A stretch of 64,000 nt of DNA from Rhynchopus sp. YZ270_cl-10 (taxonomy: Eukaryota; Euglenozoa; Diplonemea; Diplonemida; Diplonemidae): assembly GCA_964035575.1 (NCBI GenBank), contig OZ037841.1, positions 1 to 64,000 on the forward strand, written 5' to 3'. The position numbers and the translations under genes are program-made. The stretch's first letter is position 1. The number at the start of each line of letters is the position of its first letter. Shown one piece after another: positions 51,192-62,400 of this stretch. The notes under the pieces were generated by a model. It had not been told where the DNA came from. It did no database searches and worked only from the letters and a program-made list of their open reading frames with translations.

Positions 51192-54100
51192 GCGGGTGTG
51201 GCGGGTCTGCGGGTCTGCGGGTCGGCGGGTCTGCGGGTGTGGTGTGTGTGGGTGTGGCGGGTCTGCGGGTCTGCGGGTCTGCGGGTCTGCGCGTGTGGTG
51301 TGTGTGGGTGTGGCGGGTCTGCGGGTCTGCGGGTCTGCGGGTCTGCGGGTCTGCGGGTCTGCGGGTGTGGTGTGTGTGGGTGTGGCGGGTCTGCGGGTCT
51401 GCGGGTCTGCGGGTCTGCGGGTCTGCGGGTCTGCGGGTCTGCGGGTGTGGTGTGTGTGGGTGTGGCGGGTCTGCGGGTCTGCGGGTCTGCGGGTCTGCGG
51501 GTGTGGTGTGTGTGGGTGTGGCGGGTCTGCGGGTCTGCGGGTCTGCGGGTGTGGTGTGTGTGGGTGTGGCGGGTCTGCGGGTCTGCGGGTCTGCGGGTCT
51601 GCGGGTGTGGTGTGTGTGGGTGTGGCGGGTCTGCGGGTCTGCGGGTCTGCGGGTGTGGTGTGTGTGGGTGTGGCGGGTCTGCGGGTCTGCGGGTCTGCGG
51701 GTCTGCGGGTCTGCGGGTCTGCGGGTCGGCGGGTCTGCGGGTGTGGTGTGTGTGGGTGTGGCGGGTCTGCGGGTCTGCGGGTCTGCGGGTCTGCGGGTCT
51801 GCGGGTCTGCGGGTCTGCGGGTGTGGTGTGTGTGGGTGTGGCGGGTCTGCGGGTCTGCGGGTCTGCGGGTCTGCGGGTGTGGTGTGTGTGGGTGTGGCGG
51901 GTCTGCGGGTCTGCGGGTCTGCGGGTGTGGTGTGTGTGGGTGTGGCGGGTCTGCGGGTCTGCGGGTCTGCGGGTCTGCGGGTGTGGTGTGTGTGGGTGTG
52001 GCGGGTCTGCGGGTCTGCGGGTCTGCGGGTGTGGTGTGTGTGGGTGTGGCGGGTCTGCGGGTCTGCGGGTCTGCGGGTCTGCGGGTCTGCGGGTCTGCGG
52101 GTCGGCGGGTCTGCGGGTGTGGTGTGTGTGGGTGTGGCGGGTCTGCGGGTCTGCGGGTCTGCGGGTCTGCGGGTCTGCGGGTCTGCGGGTCTGCGGGTCT
52201 GCGGGTCTGCGGGTCTGCGGGTCTGCGGGTCTGCGGGTCTGCGGGTCTGCGGGTCTGCGGGTCTGCGGGTCTGCGGGTCTGCGGGTGTGGTGTGTGTGGG
52301 TGTGGCGGGTCTGCGGGTCTGCGGGTCGGCGGGTCTGCGGGTGTGGTGTGTGTGGGTGTGGCGGGTCTGCGGGTCTGCGGGTCTGCGGGTCTGCGGGTCT
52401 GCGGGTCTGCGGGTCTGCGGGTCTGCGGGTCTGCGGGTGTGGTGTGTGTGGCTGTGGCGGGTCTGCGGGTCTGCGGGTCTGCGGGTCTGCGGGTCTGCGG
52501 GTCTGCGGGTCTGCGGGTCTGCGGGTCTGCGGGTCTGCGGGTCTGCGGGTCTGCGGGTCTGCGGGTCTGCGGGTGTGGTGTGTGGTGTGTGTGGGTGTGG
52601 CGGGTCTGCGGGTCTGCGGGTCGGCGGGTCTGCGGGTGTGGTGTGTGTGGGTGTGGCGGGTCTGCGGGTCTGCGGGTCTGCGGGTCTGCGGGTCTGCGGG
52701 TCTGCGGGTCTGCGGGTCTGCGGGTCTGCGGGTCTGCGGGTCTGCGGGTCTGCGGGTCTGCGGGTCTGCGGGTCTGCGGGTCTGCGGGTGTGGTGTGTGT
52801 GGGTGTGGCGGGTCTGCGGGTCTGCGGGTCTGCGGGTCTGCGGGTCTGCGGGTCTGCGGGTCTGCGGGTCTGCGGGTCTGCGGGTCTGCGGGTCTGCGGG
52901 TCTGCGGGTGTGGTGTGTGTGGGTGTGGCGGGTCTGCGGGTCTGCGGGTCTGCGGGTCTGCGGGTCTGCGGGTGTGGTGTGTGTGGGTGTGGCGGGTCTG
53001 CGGGTCTGCGGGTCTGCGGGTCTGCGGGTCTGCGGGTCTGCGGGTCTGCGGGTGTGGTGTGTGTGGGTGTGGCGGGTCTGCGGGTCTGCGGGTCTGCGGG
53101 TCTGCGGGTCTGCGGGTCTGCGGGTCTGCGGGTCTGCGGGTGTGGTGTGTGTGGGTGTGGCGGGTCTGCGGGTCTGCGGGTCGGCGGGTCTGCGGGTGTG
53201 GTGTGTGTGGGTGTGGCGGGTCTGCGGGTCTGCGGGTCTGCGGGTCTGCGGGTCTGCGGGTCTGCGGGTCTGCGGGTCTGCGGGTCTGCGGGTGTGGTGT
53301 GTGTGGGTGTGGCGGGTCTGCGGGTCTGCGGGTCTGCGGGTCTGCGGGTCTGCGGGTCTGCGGGTCTGCGGGTCTGCGGGTCTGCGGGTCTGCGGGTCTG
53401 CGGGTCTGCGGGTGTGGTGTGTGTGGGTGTGGCGGGTCTGCGGGTCTGCGGGTCTGCGGGTCTGCGGGTCTGCGGGTCTGCGGGTGTGGTGTGTGTGGGT
53501 GTGGCGGGTCTGCGGGTCTGCGGGTCTGCGGGTCTGCGGGTCTGCGGGTCTGCGGGTCTGCGGGTCTGCGGGTCTGCGGGTCTGCGGGTCTGCGGGTCTG
53601 CGGGTCTGCGGGTGTGGTGTGTGTGGGTGTGGCGGGTCTGCGGGTCTGCGGGTCTGCGGGTCTGCGGGTCTGCGGGTCTGCGGGTCTGCGGGTGTGGTGT
53701 GTGTGGGTGTGGCGGGTCTGCGGGTCTGCGGGTCTGCGGGTCTGCGGGTGTGGTGTGTGTGGGTGTGGCGGGTCTGCGGGTCTGCGGGTCTGCGGGTCGG
53801 CGGGTCGGCGGGTCTGCGGGTGTGGTGTGTGTGGGTGTGGCGGGTCTGCGGGTCTGCGGGTCTGCGGGTCTGCGGGTCTGCGGGTGTGGTGTGTGTGGGT
53901 GTGGCGGGTCTGCGGGTCTGCGGGTCTGCGGGTCTGCGGGTCTGCGGGTCTGCGGGTCTGCGGGTGTGGTGTGTGTGGGTGTGGCGGGTCTGCGGGTCTG
54001 CGGGTCTGCGGGTCTGCGGGTGTGGTGTGTGTGGGTGTGGCGGGTCTGCGGGTCTGCGGGTCTGCGGGTCGGCGGGTCGGCGGGTCGGCGGGTCTGCGGG

Positions 54101-55140
54101 TGTGGTGTGTGTGGGTGTGGCGGGTCTGCGGGTCTGCGGGTCTGCGGGTCTGCGGGTGTGGTGTGTGTGGGTGTGGCGGGTCTGCGGGTCTGCGGGTCGG
54201 CGGGTCTGCGGGTGTGGTGTGTGTGGGTGTGGCGGGTCTGCGGGTCTGCGGGTCTGCGGGTGTGGTGTGTGTGGGTGTGGCGGGTCTGCGGGTCTGCGGG
54301 TCGGCGGGTCTGCGGGTGTGGTGTGTGTGAGTGTGGCGGGTCTGCGGGTCTGCGGGTCTGCGGGTCTGCGGGTCTGCGGGTCTGCGGGTCTGCGGGTCTG
54401 CGGGTCTGCGGGTCTGCGGGTCTGCGGGTCTGCGGGTCTGCGGGTGTGGTGTGTGTGGGTGTGGCGGGTCTGCGGGTCTGCGGGTCTGCGGGTCTGCGGG
54501 TCTGCGGGTCTGCGGGTCGGCGGGTCGGCGGGTCTGCGGGTGTGGTGTGTGTGGGTGTGGCGGGTCAGCGGGTCTGCGGGTCTGCGGGTCTGCGGGTCTG
54601 CGGGTCGGCGGGTCGGCGGGTCTGCGGGTGTGGTGTGTGTGGGTGTGGCGGGTCTGCGGGTCTGCGGGTCTGCGGGTCTGCGGGTCGGCGGGTCTGCGGG
54701 TGTGGTGTGTGTGGGTGTGGCGGGTCTGCGGGTCTGCGGGTCTGCGGGTCTGCGGGTCTGCGGGTCTGCGGGTCTGCGGGTCTGCGGGTCTGCGGGTCTG
54801 CGGGTCTGCGGGTCTGCGGGTCTGCGGGTGTGGTGTGTGTGGGTGTGGCGGGTCTGCGGGTCTGCGGGTCTGCGGGTCTGCGGGTCTGCGGGTCTGCGGG
54901 TCTGCGGGTCTGCGGGTCTGCGGGTCTGCGGGTCTGCGGGTCTGCGGGTCTGCGGGTCTGCGGGTCTGCGGGTCTGCGGGTCTGCGGGTCTGCGGGTCTG
55001 CGGGTGTGGTGTGTGTGGGTGTGGCGGGTCTGCGGGTCTGCGGGTCGGCGGGTCTGCGGGTCTGCGGGTCTGCGGGTCTGCGGGTGTGGTGTGTGTGGGT
55101 GTAGCGGGTCTGTGGCGGGTTTGCGGGTTTGCGGGTTTGT
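51192..55140 (+). repeat. (GCGGGTCT)n satellite with higher-order interruption
   Basis: About 3.95 kb. Runs of 2 to 19 GCGGGTCT octamers are separated by a fixed 24-bp phrase of GT-rich sequence (GTGGTGTGTGTGGGTGTG preceded by GCGG). Some octamers read GCGGGTCG. The last three units revert to GCGGGTTT. All six frames are open, giving artefactual 1,000-1,400-residue ORFs. Confidence 0.97.
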
Positions 55141-57042
55141 GGCAAATGATGGCAAATGATGGCAAATGATGGCAAATCATGGCAAATTATGGCAAATGAT
55201 GGCAAATGATGGCAAATGATGGCAAATGATGGCAAATGATGGCAAATGATGGCAAATGATGGCAAATGATGGCAAATGATGGCAAATCTTGGCAAATTAT
55301 GGCAAATGATGGCAAATTATGGCAAATGATGGCAAATCATGGGAAATGATGGCAAATCATGGCAAATCATGGCAAATCATGGCAAATGATGGCAAATGAT
55401 GGCAAATGATGGCAAATGATGGCAAATGATGGCAAATCATGGCAAATCATGGAAAATTATGGCAAATGATGGCAAATGATGGCAAATGATGGCAAATCAT
55501 GGCAAATGATGGCAAATGATGGCAAATCATGGCAAATCATGGCAAATGATGGCAAATCATGGCAAATCATGGCAAATCATGGCAAATCATGGCAAATCAT
55601 GGCAAATCATGGCAAATTATGGCAAATGATGGCAAATCATGGCAAATGATGGCAAATCATGGCAAATTATGGCAAATGATGGCAAATGATGGCAAATGAT
55701 GGCAAATGATGGCAAATCATGGCAAATCATGGCAAATCATGGCAAATCATGGCAAATCATGGCAAATGATGGCAAATCATGGCAAATGATGGCAAATCAT
55801 GGTAAATCCCTAGTTAGCCATAAAACTGATATCCAAAAAAAATTTACAATGTTCGGAAATTTTGAACAGTATTTATGTGGGGTGGTTTTTGGGCCCAAAA
55901 TATCAACACAGTGTCTCCACTGGGGAAATTGCGTCAATTTAAGTGGGATAAGTGCTATGTGGCGAAAAAAATCGAAAATTTTGAAATTTGTTCACCACAG
56001 TGGGAAAATAGTGCAAATCATGGCAAAGCATGGCAAATCATGGCAAATCATGGCAAATGATGGCAAATGATGGCAAATCATGGCAAATGATGGCAACTGA
56101 TGGCAAATGATGGCAAATCATGGCAAATTATGGCAAATGATGGCAAAACATGGCAAATGATGGCAAAACATGGCAAATGATGGCAAATCATGGCAAATCA
56201 TGGCAAATCCTGGCAAAACAATGCAAATGATGGCAAATCCTGGCAAATGATGGCAAATGATGGCAAATGATGGCAAATCATGGCAAAACATGGCAAATCA
56301 TGGCAAATCATGGTAAATCCCAAGTTAGCCATAAAACTGATATCCAAAAAAAATTTACAATGTTCGGAAATTTTGAACAGTATTTATGTGGGGTGGTTTT
56401 TGGGCCCAAAATTTCAACACAGTGTCTCCACTGGGGAAATTGCGTCAATTTAAGTGGGATAAGTGCTATGTGGCGAAAAAAATCGAAAATTTTGAAATTT
56501 GTTCACTACAGTGGGAAAATAGTGCAAATCATGGCAAATCATGGCAAATCATGGCAAAGCATGGCAAATCATGGCAAATGATGGCAAATCATGGCAAATC
56601 ATGGCAAATCATGGTAAATCCCAAGTTAGCCATAAAACTGATATCCAAAAAATATTTACAATGTTCGGAAATTTTGAACAGTATTTATGTGGGGTGGTTT
56701 TTGGGCCCAAAATTTCAACACAGTGTCTCCACTGGGGAAATTGCGTCAATTTAAGTGGGATAAGTGCTATGTGGCGAAAAAAATCGAAAATTTTGAAATT
56801 TGTTCACTACAGTGGGAAAATAGTGCAAATCATGGCAAATCATGGCAAATCATGGCAAATGATGGCAAATCATGGCAAATCATGGCAAATGATGGCAAAT
56901 GATGGCAAATGATGGCAAATCATGGCAAATTATGGCAAATGATGGCAAATCATGGCAAATGATGGGAAATCATGGCAAATGATGGCAAATCATGGCAAAG
57001 CATGGCAAATGATGGCAAATCCTGGCAAATGATGGGAAATCA
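55141..57042 (+). repeat. 10-bp GGCAAATNAT array
   Basis: Tandem decamer GGCAAATNAT in which N is mostly G or C, sometimes T. Exact 10-bp phase is kept over long stretches. It is interrupted by three copies of a 214-bp insert at 55801, 56312 and 56613. Occasional variants (GGCAAAACAT, GGGAAAT, GGCAAATCCT) are shared with the copy at 62721. Confidence 0.97.
55801..56014 (+). repeat. 214-bp insert nested in the decamer array, copy 1
   Basis: Begins GGTAAATCCC and ends GGGAAAATA before GTGCAAATC. Further copies at 56312-56525, 56613-56826 and 62875-63090 differ by only a few bases. Contains TTTTTGGGCCCAAAA. No terminal repeats longer than a few bases and no conserved coding frame. Confidence 0.85.
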
Positions 57043-57504
57043 TTGACACTCCGTGACACTTTTCAGAACACTTCTGATACTGATGCCCCTGAAGTTGTAG
57101 AGACCTCAGTCGCTGGAGTGAATACGCTTCTACCCGATGTGAGCAGCTTGCAGGCTACTCACAAAAATATTCTTGGGGATCACATTGCAATGGTGGTGGT
57201 GATGGAGTACCAGAAGAGGGGTCTGCCTCATGCTAATGCAATTCTTTGGAACAACAACAGAACATCACCGAAGAATCCTTTAAATGTGGGTCACATCGTA
57301 CAACTCCCTGGACCAGCACACCCAAACCTCTACAAAGCTTTCAGTCAGTATCTGATGAACAACAGGTGGATGGTTCATTACAATCTTCTCCTGAAATATC
57401 GGCGCCACAGAAACAATGAGGAAGTGCGCGGGGTCCTTGTTGTTAAGTATTTGTTTAAATACTTATTCAAGGGTGAGCCTGTGACAGGTCTATTGATGCA
57501 ATGA
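57043..57504 (+). CDS. Miniature Rep fragment with altered HUH motif (D1)
   Basis: A 153-residue open frame homologous to the centre of the Helitron Rep domain. GDHIAMVVVMEYQKRGLPHA aligns with the HUH region, but LPHCHAILW is here LPHANAILW, so the second catalytic His is replaced by Asn. A Cys-rich stretch of about 85 residues present in A and B is missing, joined in frame at a shared Asn-Asn. The two-tyrosine motif KYLFKYLFKG is kept. The first roughly 40 residues do not match. Most likely a degenerate Rep piece; nuclease activity is not expected from the His loss. Confidence 0.6.
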   Translation: MTLRDTFQNTSDTDAPEVVETSVAGVNTLLPDVSSLQATHKNILGDHIAMVVVMEYQKRGLPHANAILWNNNRTSPKNPLNVGHIVQLPGPAHPNLYKAFSQYLMNNRWMVHYNLLLKYRRHRNNEEVRGVLVVKYLFKYLFKGEPVTGLLMQ

Positions 57505-58215
57505 TTTGTGTGGTAGAGTTGTGAACATTAAGGATAAAATAAGAAAACAAATAAAAAATAGCGATAAGTGGGGAGATGTCTTTGTGGGCTTGCGGGTTTG
57601 CGGGTTTTTTTGTCTCAGTTAATTTTTGTTTTTGCAAAGGAAATCTCTTGTGATGAAGAAAACATTATTTTTGGGGAGTTTGTTGTTAATTGCATAAAAA
57701 GAAAAGAAAAAAAGAAAAAGAAAAAGATAAAAGTTGAAGTGAAGTTACAATTACTGGCAGTAAAGCAAATAAAAAACTTCAACACCAAAACACAGTTCAA
57801 ATGATCTAAGAAGTGTTTATTTTTCTATTTTAAATTGTTTTTTGTTTGGGTTTGTATTGGATACTTCTTCCCAGCCGGAGAGAAATCTCTTGTGATGAAG
57901 AAAACATTGTTTTTGGGGAGTTTGTTGTTGATTGCATAAAAAAAAAGGGAAAAAAAGAAAAAGAGAAAAGGTGTATCTACATTTATCAGAGCAAACCCGC
58001 AAACAAAATAACTGGGGTGTCACAGTTTTTGTTTTTTTTTATTTATTGTTTTTAGTGCCTGCTTCCGTCAGAGGTGTTTGTCAAAAATGAAATATGTCTG
58101 AACAAAAACAAAGAACACTTCAAATTTCGTTTTTTTACTACTAGTAAAGTAATTTTACGCTTCCAAAACACACACACTACCTCAGTCAATCATACACATA
58201 TTCATACACAAAAAA
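57505..58215 (+). other. Non-coding 3' region of D1 with duplicated Helitron box
   Basis: No gene. The phrase ATCTCTTGTGATGAAGAAAA followed by GGGGAGTTTGTTGTT and a purine run occurs at about 57647 and again at about 57882. The second is preceded by CTTCCCAGCCGGAG, the reverse complement of the box in the B units. Short GCGGGTTT remnants occur near 57588-57608. Confidence 0.55.
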
Positions 58216-58719
58216 ATGCCCAAAACCCAAAGGCAACAGCTGCAGCACGACATTGACACGTTTTTGGACCTTCCTGTCACAGCTGGCCCTATAGAGCTAG
58301 CCCTGCACAAGGCAGTGGTGGCTGTCCTCTACTGCGGAGGAATTAATGAATCCGTGTGTGCAACACTGAAATCCACTGCAATGACAAGTGACGATTATGG
58401 TGCCACATTCGAGTACAAGATCGGCGGGAAGCAAAAAAGATTCTCAATTCCAGTGGGAACTCCGGCTTACGATGCCGTTCACAACTATGTGAGCGTGCGT
58501 ACGGGGTTCAAAAGCCCATACTTCTTCCTGGAATGTGACGCCACAAAATGCTTTCTGAGAGACAGGAGGATGCCAGTGAAAGCAGTGCACATGATCCTGC
58601 AAAGAATGGCTGTTACCGTAGGCACTAATCCTGCGGCTAAGCGACCTCCGTATGATGAGCATGACGCGCAGGCTGTACTAAATATTTTTTTCTACCATGT
58701 CATCTCTCTCTTTAAGTAA
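58216..58719 (+). CDS. Tyrosine-recombinase-like protein lacking catalytic arginines
   Basis: A 167-residue frame. AVLYCGGINESVCATLKSTA aligns by pattern with box I of tyrosine recombinases (…YxTGLRxSELxxL), but the catalytic Arg position is Asn. Next come a GGKQKRFSIPV hairpin-like segment (compare GKGxKxRxVPL), MPVKAVHMILQRMAVTVG (compare LSxxAVxxxLKRxAxxAG), and EHDAQAVL where HxLRH would be, with His present and Arg replaced. It ends soon afterwards, without a clear nucleophilic Tyr. If the assignment is right it is an inactive or repurposed recombinase domain, or the first exon of a longer gene. No equivalent is seen in A-C; D2 is cut by the window edge before this point. Confidence 0.45.
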   Translation: MPKTQRQQLQHDIDTFLDLPVTAGPIELALHKAVVAVLYCGGINESVCATLKSTAMTSDDYGATFEYKIGGKQKRFSIPVGTPAYDAVHNYVSVRTGFKSPYFFLECDATKCFLRDRRMPVKAVHMILQRMAVTVGTNPAAKRPPYDEHDAQAVLNIFFYHVISLFK

Positions 58720-59162
58720 AAGAAATAGCAATACGTTTGTGGGGTGTGGGTTTCTAGGGTTTCGGGTTTTTTCGTAGTAGTAGTATCTTAAGGTGTCTTC
58801 AATATTTTGGTAGTAGTAGTATTATAAATCGTCTTAAATTTTTTGGTAGTGGTAGTATGCGGGTATTTTAAAACATCTTCAATCAGAAAAAAAAACAAAA
58901 AAAACAAAACAAAAAAAAAGAAAATAATGTCACGATAAAAACAAAGAAAAGAATCTATATATTTTTTCCTTTTTTGCAAAACATTGTACCCCTCCCAAAA
59001 CACACACATCACAACAGAGTAGTAACACTATGTTAGAGTAAAATGAAATAGAAAAGGTGAGACAACGTATTAGATAGTTGTAATCTAACATAATTACGCT
59101 TCAGGCACACCAGCCAGCTATCACACACACCAGCTAGATAACGATGGTTGCTCACTTCTCGT
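58720..59162. other. Non-coding segment before octamer array 8
   Basis: No gene. A phrase built on GGTAGTAGTAGTAT followed by a YCTTMAAT-type end recurs three times between about 58774 and 58885. The last 35 bases (CCAGCTAGATAACGATGGTT then GCTCACTTCTCGT) match 1156-1189 and mark the border with the octamer array. Confidence 0.5.
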
Positions 59163-59369
59163 GCGGGTTTGCGGGTTTGCGGGTTTGCGGGTTTGCGGGT
59201 TTGCGGGTTTGCGGGTTTGCGGGTTTGCGGGTTTGCGGGTTTGCGGGTTTGCGGGTTTGCGGGTTTGCGGGTTTGCGGGTTTGCGGGTTTGCGGGTTTGC
59301 GGGTTTGCGGGTTTGCGGGTTTGCGGGTTTGCGGGTTTGCGGGTTTGCGGGTTTGCGGGTTTGCGGGTT
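59163..59369 (+). repeat. GCGGGTTT octamer array 8 (about 26 units)
   Basis: Starts D2. Left flank matches that of array 1; right flank is the same 48-bp spacer as after array 7 (59370-59417). Confidence 0.97.
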
Positions 59370-59417
59370 ACTCTCTGTATATTACCGCGTTTCAGGTAGC
59401 TGAGCCGGCATCTAGTT

Positions 59418-62400
59418 GCGGGTGTGGCGGGTCTGCGGGTCTGCGGGTCGGCGGGTCTGCGGGTGTGGTGTGTGTGGGTGTGGCGGGTCTGCGGGTCTGC
59501 GGGTCTGCGGGTCTGCGGGTGTGGTGTGTGTGGGTGTGGCGGGTCTGCGGGTCTGCGGGTCTGCGGGTCTGCGGGTGTGGTGTGTGTGGGTGTGGCGGGT
59601 CTGCGGGTCTGCGGGTCTGCGGGTCTGCGGGTCTGCGGGTGTGGTGTGTGTGGGTGTGGCGGGTCTGCGGGTCTGCGGGTCTGCGGGTCTGCGGGTGTGG
59701 TGTGTGTGGGTGTGGCGGGTCTGCGGGTCTGCGGGTCTGCGGGTCTGCGGGTCTGCGGGTCTGCGGGTCTGCGGGTCTGCGGGTCTGCGGGTGTGGTGTG
59801 TGTGGGTGTGGCGGGTCTGCGGGTCTGCGGGTCTGCGGGTCTGCGGGTGTGGTGTGTGTGGGTGTGGCGGGTCTGCGGGTCTGCGGGTCTGCGGGTGTGG
59901 TGTGTGTGGGTGTGGCGGGTCTGCGGGTCTGCGGGTCGGCGGGTCTGCGGGTGTGGTGTGTGTGGGTGTGGCGGGTCTGCGGGTCTGCGGGTCTGCGGGT
60001 CTGCGGGTCTGCGGGTCTGCGGGTCTGCGGGTCTGCGGGTCTGCGGGTCTGCGGGTCTGCGGGTCTGCGGGTCTGCGGGTCTGCGGGTCTGCGGGTCTGC
60101 GGGTCTGCGGGTGTGGTGTGTGTGGGTGTGGCGGGTCTGCGGGTCGGCGGGTCTGCGGGTGTGGTGTGTGTGGGTGTGGCGGGTCTGCGGGTCTGCGGGT
60201 CTGCGGGTCTGCGGGTCTGCGGGTCTGCGGGTCTGCGGGTCTGCGGGTCTGCGGGTGTGGTGTGTGTGGGTGTGGCGGGTCTGCGGGTCTGCGGGTCGGC
60301 GGGTCTGCGGGTGTGGTGTGTGTGGGTGTGGCGGGTCTGCGGGTCTGCGGGTCTGCGGGTCTGCGGGTCTGCGGGTCTGCGGGTCTGCGGGTCTGCGGGT
60401 CTGCGGGTCTGCGGGTCTGCGGGTCTGCGGGTCTGCGGGTCTGCGGGTCTGCGGGTGTGGTGTGTGTGGGTGTGGCGGGTCTGCGGGTCTGCGGGTCTGC
60501 GGGTCTGCGGGTCTGCGGGTCTGCGGGTGTGGTGTGTGTGGGTGTGGCGGGTCTGCGGGTCTGCGGGTCTGCGGGTCTGCGGGTCTGCGGGTCTGCGGGT
60601 CTGCGGGTCTGCGGGTCTGCGGGTCTGCGGGTGTGGTGTGTGTGGGTGTGGCGGGTCTGCGGGTCTGCGGGTCTGCGGGTCTGCGGGTCTGCGGGTGTGG
60701 TGTGTGTGGGTGTGGCGGGTCTGCGGGTCTGCGGGTCTGCGGTTCTGCGGGTCTGCGGGTGTGGTGTGTGTGGGTGTGGCGGGTCTGCGGGTCTGCGGGT
60801 CTGCGGGTCTGCGGGTCTGCGGGTCTGCGGGTCTGCGGGTGTGGTGTGTGTGGGTGTGGCGGGTCTGCGGGTCTGCGGGTCTGCGGGTCGGCGGGTCTGC
60901 GGGTGTGGTGTGTGTGGGTGTGGCGGGTCTGCGGGTCTGCGGGTCGGCGGGTCTGCGGGTGTGGTGTGTGTGGGTGTGGCGGGTCTGCGGGTCTGCGGGT
61001 GTGGTGTGTGTGGGTGTGGCGGGTCTGCGGGTCTGCGGGTCGGCGGGTCTGCGGGTGTGGTGTGTGTGAGTGTGGCGGGTCTGCGGGTCTGCGGGTCTGC
61101 GGGTCTGCGGGTCTGCGGGTCTGCGGGTCTGCGGGTCTGCGGGTCTGCGGGTCTGCGGGTCTGCGGGTCTGCGGGTGTGGTGTGTGTGGGTGTGGCGGGT
61201 CTGCGGGTCTGCGGGTCTGCGGGTCTGCGGGTCTGCGGGTCTGCGGGTCGGCGGGTCGGCGGGTCTGCGGGTGTGGTGTGTGTGGGTGTGGCGGGTCAGC
61301 GGGTCTGCGGGTCTGCGGGTCTGCGGGTCTGCGGGTCTGCGGGTCTGCGGGTCTGCGGGTCTGCGGGTCGGCGGGTCTGCGGGTGTGGTGTGTGTGGGTG
61401 TGGCGGGTCTGCGGGTCTGCGGGTCTGCGGGTCTGCGGGTCTGCGGGTCTGCGGGTCGGCGGGTCTGCGGGTGTGGTGTGTGTGGGTGTGGCGGGTCTGC
61501 GGGTCTGCGGGTCTGCGGGTCTGCGGGTCTGCGGGTCTGCGGGTCTGCGGGTCTGCGGGTCTGCGGGTCTGCGGGTCTGCGGGTCTGCGGGTCTGCGGGT
61601 CTGCGGGTCTGCGGGTCTGCGGGTCTGCGGGTGTGGTGTGTGTGGGTGTGGCGGGTCTGCGGGTCTGCGGGTCTGCGGGTCTGCGGGTCTGCGGGTCTGC
61701 GGGTCTGCGGGTCTGCGGGTCTGCGTGTCTGCGGGTCTGCGGGTCTGCGGGTCTGCGGGTGTGGTGTGTGTGGGTGTGGCGGGTCTGCGGGTCTGCGGGT
61801 CTGCGGGTCTGCGGGTCTGCGGGTCTGCGGGTCTGCGGGTCTGCGGGTCTGCGGGTCTGCGGGTCTGCGGGTCTGCGGGTCTGCGGGTCTGCGGGTCTGC
61901 GGGTCTGCGGGTCGGCGGGTCGGCGGGTCTGCGGGTGTGGTGTGTGTGGGTGTGGCGGGTCAGCGGGTCAGCGGGTCTGCGGGTCTGCGGGTCTGCGGGT
62001 CTGCGGGTCTGCGGGTCTGCGGGTCTGCGGGTCGGCGGGTCTGCGGGTGTGGTGTGTGTGGGTGTGGCGGGTCTGCGGGTCTGCGGGTCTGCGGGTCTGC
62101 GGGTCTGCGGGTCTGCGGGTCTGCGGGTCTGCGGGTCTGCGGGTCTGCGTGTCTGCGGGTCTGCGGGTCTGCGGGTCTGCGGGTCTGCGGGTCTGCGGGT
62201 CTGCGGGTCTGCGGGTCTGCGGGTCTGCGGGTCTGCGGGTCTGCGGGTCTGCGGGTCTGCGGGTCTGCGGGTCTGCGGGTCTGCGGGTCTGCGGGTCTGC
62301 GGGTCGGCGGGTCGGCGGGTCTGCGGGTGTGGTGTGTGTGGGTGTGGCGGGTCAGCGGGTCTGCGGGTCTGCGGGTCTGCGGGTCTGCGGGTCTGCGGGT

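Larger units (their letters stand above)
51041..59162 (+). mobile_element. Tandem unit D1 (Helitron-derived, plus strand)
   Basis: Composite unit: octamer array, 48-bp spacer, (GCGGGTCT)n array, 10-bp array, shortened Rep ORF, a 3' region with the reverse complement of the Helitron CTTCATCACAAGAGA box, and a recombinase-like ORF. Its first parts repeat as D2 from 59163. The Rep fragment and the shared box tie it to the Helitrons, but in opposite orientation to A-C. Borders are inferred from the repeat period. Confidence 0.55.

Noticed and set aside
55696-56912. Met/Ala/Asn/His/Gly/Lys/Ser/Trp repeat ORFs
   Set aside because: Direct translation of the 10-bp decamer array plus the 214-bp insert; no independent support.
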